A stretch of DNA of 37,926 nt from Levilactobacillus namurensis DSM 19117 (lineage in GTDB: Bacteria; Bacillota; Bacilli; Lactobacillales; Lactobacillaceae): the NCBI RefSeq assembly GCF_001434785.1, contig NZ_AZDT01000044.1, positions 1 through 37,926 on the forward strand. Direction: 5' to 3'. Positions 33,888-37,926 of the stretch are shown here, piece after piece (the first letter of the stretch is position 1; each line of letters starts with the position of its first letter). The notes under the pieces are model-generated. The model was not told the DNA's origin. It did not search any database and saw only the letters and a list, made by a program, of their open reading frames with translations. Made by a program: the position numbers and the translations under genes.

Positions 33888-36080
33888 ATGATGCATAAGT
33901 TTGTTTATGCACTATTTATAGGATTAGCAACGATTCTATTTGGGATCACCCTGACTGCTCCGGTGACGACACACGCGGCGGAGATCCAGGTTGCTGGGTT
34001 GAGCGCTGCCGATGCCATTATCAAGGATGAGAATGGACAGGTCGTCACGAATAGTACATCGTTTGATAAGTACCAAGATTACACGGTTAATTATAATTGG
34101 TCGATTCCTAACGGCGTCAAAGTCGCGGGGAACACCTCCACTGTGACGGTTCCATCCGGCTTGGAACCAAGTTCGGATATTGCGTTTGACATCAAGGATG
34201 CCAACGGCGTCACGGTCGGGACCTTCGCCATTAAGGCGGGGTCGTCGACAGGGACCATCACGTATAATCAAGCCGCGGATAGTGCGTCTAACCGGACGGG
34301 GTCGTTATCCTTCCACGCGAAGGGGACTAGTGATAACAACAATACCGGAAGCGGTTGGACCATCAATAAAATCGGATGGATTTCCGGTCAAGACAGTAAG
34401 GGGACGCCCACGCAGTTAACTTGGAACGTGGCGTTTAACTCTAAGAGTGCGGCGATTGGAAACGCTACGATTACCGATACCTTAGGGCCCAACCAAACGT
34501 TTATTCCGGATAGCGTGTACGCCGCAACCGGTGATTATGACGCCAACGGGAACTTCATTCCGGATGGTGGTACGATCACACCAACGGTCAGCGTTAATGG
34601 GTCGACCATCACCTTTAGCTTCACGAACGTGAATAAAGCGGTCGACATGTACTACAAGACCACGCCACAGCTGGTCAATAATGATGGTAAGTGGACCAAC
34701 ACCGCGACCTCGTCGAACGGTGGTACGGTCAGCGCGACCGTCTCTTGGGGCGGTAGTGGTACTGGTAGTGGTAGCGCGTTAGGCACCGCTGTGTTGAACA
34801 AGACGGCGCCGGACGGTACCAAGTTGGCCGGTGCGGTCTACAAGTTAGTCGACAGTACGGGCGACGTGATCATTCCGGAACTGACCACCAATGAAAATGG
34901 TCAGATTACCATAAATGATCTCAATCCGGGCACTTACTCTTTGGTTGAAGTTGCGGCACCAGCGGGCTACATGGTCAACACGATGCCTCATGACTTCACC
35001 ATTGTGGCTGGCGATACCACGCCAGTGACGGTGAGTGCTGTGGATGACAAGGATACCGACTTAGGTGGCGGCGGGAGCTTAGACCAAGGCTCCGTAACCG
35101 TTACTAAGACGGGCGCCAACGGGGTGGCTTTGCCAGGAGCGGTCTTCGAATTGAAGGACGCTACGGGCACGGTCATCAAGGACGGCTTGACCACGGATAA
35201 TGAGGGTCACCTGTATATTCCGGGTCTGGCCGCTGGCACCTACACGTTAGTGGAAACGCAAGCGCCAGAAGGCTATGAATTGAACCCAACGCCAACTGAG
35301 TTTACGATTCCGACAACGGGTGGGAACCAATCCGTCACCGTAACGGATCAGCCAACGTCAACGGCACCAGGGACCACCACGCCAACGACGCCAGAAGAAC
35401 CTGGGACCACCACACCGGAGCAACCGGGAACCACCACGCCAACTGAACCAACGACGCCAACGAACCCAGCTATACCGGAAGAACCAGGAACCACGACGCC
35501 AACGAATCCGGTAACGCCTGAGGAACCTGGGACTACCACGCCGACGAATCCAGCAACGCCTGAGGAACCTGGGACTACCACGCCGACGAATCCAGTAACG
35601 CCGGAGCAACCCGGGACCACGACGCCAACGAATCCGACAGCGCCTGAAGAACCGGGAACCACGGTACCAACGACGCCTGTAACGCCTGGGGAACCGGGAA
35701 CCACGGCCCCAACGACACCGGTTACGCCAAGTCAACCAGGAACGACGCCGACCGCACCAGTTGCGCCAACCACGCCAACGGTACCTGGGACCACGCCGGA
35801 GACGCCAACCACGCCTAGTGAACCAGGGACCACCACGCCAACCGTGCCGGGAACCACGCCGAATACGCCAGGGATGACGCCATCCGGTCAAGGTAGTGCG
35901 GACAATGGTACGGGAAGTGCTACGGCTCCCGCAACGTCTGGTCAAGGGACGACGACCCCGGCAACAACGGATCGGTTGCCCCAGACGAGTGATCAGCCGG
36001 CACCAATCGCAGTTGTGATTGGCCTGTTGATGCTGGTTGGATTAGGCGGATTTGTCTGGTTCCGCAAGACTGAGAAGTAA
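33888..36080 (+). CDS. Sortase-anchored surface protein with two SpaA/Cna-B domains and Pro-rich repeat stalk
   Basis: 730 residues. Signal peptide about 1-30 (ends THAAE). Residues about 31-300 match the N-terminal adhesin domain of the preceding protein (WTINKIGWI, LTWNVAFN, TITDTLGPNQTFIPDSV). Two prealbumin-like SpaA domains follow, about 303-385 (LNKTAPDGTKLAGAVYKLVD) and 400-485 (VTKTGANGVALPGAVFELKD), each with an ETQAPEGY-type segment that supplies the isopeptide-forming residue. From about 495 to 625 the stalk consists of a 14-residue repeat, PTNPVTPEEPGTTT and variants, about seven to eight units. LPQTSD at 697-702 with hydrophobic tail and RKTEK is the sorting signal. ATG 33888 and ATG 33891 are adjacent; the second has slightly better spacing from AGGAGG. 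Confidence 0.9.
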   Translation: MMHKFVYALFIGLATILFGITLTAPVTTHAAEIQVAGLSAADAIIKDENGQVVTNSTSFDKYQDYTVNYNWSIPNGVKVAGNTSTVTVPSGLEPSSDIAFDIKDANGVTVGTFAIKAGSSTGTITYNQAADSASNRTGSLSFHAKGTSDNNNTGSGWTINKIGWISGQDSKGTPTQLTWNVAFNSKSAAIGNATITDTLGPNQTFIPDSVYAATGDYDANGNFIPDGGTITPTVSVNGSTITFSFTNVNKAVDMYYKTTPQLVNNDGKWTNTATSSNGGTVSATVSWGGSGTGSGSALGTAVLNKTAPDGTKLAGAVYKLVDSTGDVIIPELTTNENGQITINDLNPGTYSLVEVAAPAGYMVNTMPHDFTIVAGDTTPVTVSAVDDKDTDLGGGGSLDQGSVTVTKTGANGVALPGAVFELKDATGTVIKDGLTTDNEGHLYIPGLAAGTYTLVETQAPEGYELNPTPTEFTIPTTGGNQSVTVTDQPTSTAPGTTTPTTPEEPGTTTPEQPGTTTPTEPTTPTNPAIPEEPGTTTPTNPVTPEEPGTTTPTNPATPEEPGTTTPTNPVTPEQPGTTTPTNPTAPEEPGTTVPTTPVTPGEPGTTAPTTPVTPSQPGTTPTAPVAPTTPTVPGTTPETPTTPSEPGTTTPTVPGTTPNTPGMTPSGQGSADNGTGSATAPATSGQGTTTPATTDRLPQTSDQPAPIAVVIGLLMLVGLGGFVWFRKTEK
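35385..35760 (+). repeat. 42-base tandem repeats encoding the PEEPGTTT stalk
   Basis: Tandem units encoding PTNPxTPEEPGTTT, with synonymous and non-synonymous drift toward the 3' end (PGEPGTTA, PSQPGTTP). Such arrays change length easily by slippage or recombination; the best conserved units lie at about 35480-35640. Confidence 0.8.
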
Positions 36081-36083
36081 ATG

Positions 36084-36117
36084 AAAACGCTTGACTGGCA
36101 ACGGTCGAGCGTTTTTT
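36084..36117 (+). terminator. Terminator after the second surface protein
   Basis: AAAACGCTTGAC...GTCGAGCGTTTT (one wobble), then T run. Confidence 0.85.
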
Positions 36118-36158
36118 GCTGTCTGGGTGACCGAACATTGTGAAAAATGTGAATATAG

Positions 36159-36202
36159 CTGAAATTTTTAGGGAGATGGTGTAGAATAACAAGGTATTCT
36201 AC
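36159..36202 (+). promoter_or_regulatory. gpmA promoter with overlapping palindrome
   Basis: CTGAAA (36159-36164), 17-base spacer, TAGAAT (36182-36187). A perfect inverted repeat GTAGAATA (36181-36188) / TATTCTAC (36195-36202), centre ACAAGG, covers the -10 and the predicted start. It could be an operator, or a hairpin at the 5' end of the mRNA. Confidence 0.6.
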
Positions 36203-36222
36203 GAAAGAAAGAGGTCTAAGGA

Positions 36223-36915
36223 ATGGCAAAATTAGTACTGATTCGCCACGGCCAAAGTGAATGGAACCTTTCAAACCAATTCACTGGCTGGGTTGACGTT
36301 GACTTGAGTGAAAAGGGTGTTGAAGAAGCAAAGGCTGCTGGTAAGAAGATCAAGGAAGCCGGCTTGGAATTCGACTACGCTTACACTTCAGTCCTGAAGC
36401 GGGCTATCAAGACGTTACACTACGTTTTGGAAGAATCCGATCAACTTTGGATTCCAGAAGTTAAGACGTGGCGTTTGAACGAACGGCACTATGGCGCATT
36501 ACAAGGCTTAAACAAGAAGGAAACCGCTGAAAAGTATGGGGACGACCAAGTTCACATCTGGCGGCGTTCTTACGATGTTTTGCCACCACTTCTGAGTGCT
36601 GATGACGAAGGTTCCGCTGTGAACGACCGTCGTTACGCTGACTTGGATCCAAACATCGTCCCTGGTGGGGAAAACTTGAAGGTCACTCTGGAACGGGTTA
36701 TGCCTTTCTGGGAAGACCAAATCGCACCTAAGTTACTCGACGGCAAGAACGTTGTGATTGCTGCCCACGGTAACTCCTTACGTGCTTTGAGCAAGTACAT
36801 CGAACGGATCTCTGATGACGACATCATGAATCTGGAAATGGCTACTGGTGAACCAGTGGTTTACGACTTCGATGACAAGTTAAACATGACGAACAAGACT
36901 AAGTTGGGTAAGTAA
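36223..36915 (+). CDS. gpmA: 2,3-bisphosphoglycerate-dependent phosphoglycerate mutase
   Basis: Glycolytic enzyme interconverting 3- and 2-phosphoglycerate through a phosphohistidine. RHGQSEWN at 8-15 carries His9, the phosphorylated residue; [23 protein letters not shown] (acid/base Glu and substrate Arg) and [10 protein letters not shown] (second catalytic His) are intact. 230 residues, usual length. Codon use differs from neighbours: it has more A- and T-ending codons and a restricted set, as expected for a highly expressed gene. Single-gene unit with promoter at 36159 and terminator at 36932. Confidence 0.97.
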   Translation: MAKLVLIRHGQSEWNLSNQFTGWVDVDLSEKGVEEAKAAGKKIKEAGLEFDYAYTSVLKRAIKTLHYVLEESDQLWIPEVKTWRLNERHYGALQGLNKKETAEKYGDDQVHIWRRSYDVLPPLLSADDEGSAVNDRRYADLDPNIVPGGENLKVTLERVMPFWEDQIAPKLLDGKNVVIAAHGNSLRALSKYIERISDDDIMNLEMATGEPVVYDFDDKLNMTNKTKLGK

Positions 36916-36931
36916 TTTCCTGACTGGTTGT

Positions 36932-36963
36932 GGCCGACCTGGCTTGCTGGGTCGGCTTTTTTC
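36932..36963 (+). terminator. gpmA terminator
   Basis: GCCGACC (36933-36939) / GGTCGGC (36950-36956), then seven T. Confidence 0.88.
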
Positions 36964-37137
36964 GTGTCCACTTGCATCATGGTCACTAGGTTCTGTAGAG
37001 TAACCCGTCAGTGTTGTAAGAAATTAAGTTCAGGGAGAACCACCTTATTTTTGTACTAGGATGACCCGAACTTACTGGTGTAAGCCCTGATATTAGGAGA
37101 ACCTTTGAAAAGAAGCCTCTTTATAGTCCTTTACGGA

Positions 37138-37194
37138 AAAACTCCTCTTTAAATAGACAAACTTTGATGTTCTGTTTGTCTATTTAAGGAGGAG
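37138..37194 (-). terminator. Terminator of the AT-rich minus-strand module
   Basis: 21-bp inverted repeat with a single G.T step: 37142-37162 with 37174-37194 (GGAG, TTTAAATAGACAAAC core). On the minus strand a TTTTT run follows (37138-37142). The arms are unusually long for a terminator. Confidence 0.8.
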
Positions 37195-37202
37195 CGTGCT
37201 CA

Positions 37203-37574
37203 TCAGCGATGATTATGGGATTTTACGATGTTATAGGAATTTAAAATTATTGAAATAAGCATTAATAACAGTAGAATCCATACGTACTTCATAGAATATT
37301 TTGAGAAACCAACTGTTATTATATAGGTAAGTAATGATAATGGTGTAATAAAGTTACAGTAAAATAGGACTTTGGTGCGACGGATTAACCAGGATACCAC
37401 TGAAATTACGATTAGAATTATGAAAAGCGCTACTGAATTGGTTTTCCAATAAAGCTCTGCGCCAATACTTGTGAAAGATGAAGATTGAAATGAAGCTAAA
37501 ACGACAAACAGACATAGAGATATGACGTTAGCTATCGTCGATAAGGTATAATTTTTCACCACTTTAATAGACAC
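37203..37574 (-). CDS. Small four-helix membrane protein, function unknown
   Basis: 123 residues, GTG start, four hydrophobic helices (about 10-29, 46-64, 68-85, 90-109) and a short basic tail KSHNHR. No family recognised. It overlaps the upstream minus-strand frame by 11 bases, suggesting translational coupling. The DNA is clearly more AT-rich than the rest of the window, with many ATA and TTA codons, pointing to transfer. Size and topology would fit an immunity or accessory protein, but there is no motif to support this. Confidence 0.6.
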   Translation of the reverse strand: MSIKVVKNYTLSTIANVISLCLFVVLASFQSSSFTSIGAELYWKTNSVALFIILIVISVVSWLIRRTKVLFYCNFITPLSLLTYIITVGFSKYSMKYVWILLLLMLISIILNSYNIVKSHNHR

Positions 37575-37836
37575 CAGCCTTATAACTCGTATATTTTATA
37601 AAAGTCCGTCCTTGATCATAACTTGGAATTAGAAAATCTTTTTCAAATTTTTGCCATTTTTCTTTTGAAAGACTGAGAGGGTAATGCGTTTTTGTGGAAC
37701 ACCTTGTGGCATAAAGATTGAATCTGTCTAAAAGTTCAGAAACATGTTCTGGAGCATTGTAAACAATGGCAAATAATAGATGAACTATGGATGGTAATGC
37801 AGCGATTTTAGTAGCATACGTTGTTTTAGCTAGCAA
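37564..37836 (-). CDS. Small cytoplasmic-looking protein, function unknown
   Basis: About 90 residues from a TTG start preceded by AGGAG at eight bases. An N-terminal half with a mildly hydrophobic stretch (IAALPSIVHLLFAIVYNAPEHV) is followed by a polar half (SLSKEKWQKFEKDFLIPSYDQG). No known family recognised. It is AT-rich and overlaps the membrane-protein gene downstream by 11 bases, so both form one operon. An upstream gene beyond the window edge cannot be excluded. Confidence 0.5.
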   Translation of the reverse strand: MLAKTTYATKIAALPSIVHLLFAIVYNAPEHVSELLDRFNLYATRCSTKTHYPLSLSKEKWQKFEKDFLIPSYDQGRTFIKYTSYKAGVY

Positions 37837-37926
37837 AATAGTGTCTCCTACGCAGTTAATAATTTTGTGGGGGAGATTGCAAGAATTATCCGAACACTTA
37901 TTAGAACCTCATCTGTTCCCAGAAGA
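37837..37926. other. Right edge, leader of the AT-rich module
   Basis: AT-rich; on the minus strand it contains the AGGAG ribosome site of the 37836 start and a TTGCAA hexamer, without a convincing complete promoter. Confidence 0.3.

Noticed and set aside
35385-35760. CRISPR-like array
   Set aside because: The regular repeats are in-frame coding repeats of a surface protein with no unique spacers.
35348-35945. Minus-strand frames opposite the PEEPGTTT repeats
   Set aside because: Shadow of the tandem repeat in the real gene.

Overview
The window is chromosomal DNA of a low-GC-phylum (Firmicutes) lactic acid bacterium whose own base composition is fairly GC-rich, most likely a Lactobacillaceae of the Levilactobacillus/Lactiplantibacillus type. 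Three things suggest this: the order rsmG-noc-parA-parB-DUF951-ychF near the origin, surface proteins ending in LPQTxE-like sorting signals, and a short IMP dehydrogenase without CBS domains. Genus assignment is inference. No phage, insertion sequence, CRISPR array, tRNA or rRNA was seen.

Layout. 0.7-6.1 kb: a seven-gene plus-strand run (rsmG, noc, parA, parB, DUF951, ychF, DUF1129 membrane protein) for chromosome segregation, nucleoid occlusion and ribosome-linked functions. 6.4-7.6 kb: two small secreted proteins, each with its own promoter and terminator. 7.8-11.3 kb: two large GT-C-like membrane proteins, probably cell-envelope glycosylation. 11.3-13.4 kb: a gene-poor stretch with two copies of a structured repeat, then guaB. 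13.4-14.0 kb: a minus-strand secreted metalloprotease, followed by about 1.2 kb without a convincing gene. 15.2-18.5 kb: a two-component system followed by a D,D-carboxypeptidase. 18.9-22.0 kb: a long YhgE/Pip envelope protein. 22.4-23.6 kb: azlCD branched-chain amino-acid exporter. 23.7-25.8 kb: a minus-strand membrane protein and cyclopropane fatty acid synthase. 26.0-31.4 kb: a TPR protein, a ROK regulator, an AI-2E-family permease and a PyrR-attenuated uracil permease. 31.6-36.1 kb: two tandem sortase-anchored surface proteins sharing an N-terminal domain. 36.2 kb: gpmA. The right end holds a visibly AT-rich two-gene minus-strand module.

The most interesting signal is not a gene. Three intergenic elements (A 278-439 plus, B 11292-11444 minus, C 11749-11957 plus) share conserved motifs and one fold: a long closing helix, a second helix, and two internal hairpins. 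Helix sequences differ between copies but stay complementary, and the same non-canonical positions recur (a T.T mismatch and a T.G wobble in hairpin P3, an extra A in P4). That is the pattern of a structured RNA or of a non-autonomous element selected for its fold. Other points of interest are an everted parS-like palindrome at the rsmG-noc-parAB promoter, a palindrome covering the gpmA -10 region, and two palindromes upstream of the ROK regulator.

Several starts were moved from the longest open frame on the basis of ribosome binding sites and promoters (parA, response regulator, kinase, YhgE, azlC, ROK, AI-2E, uracil permease and the first GT-C protein).
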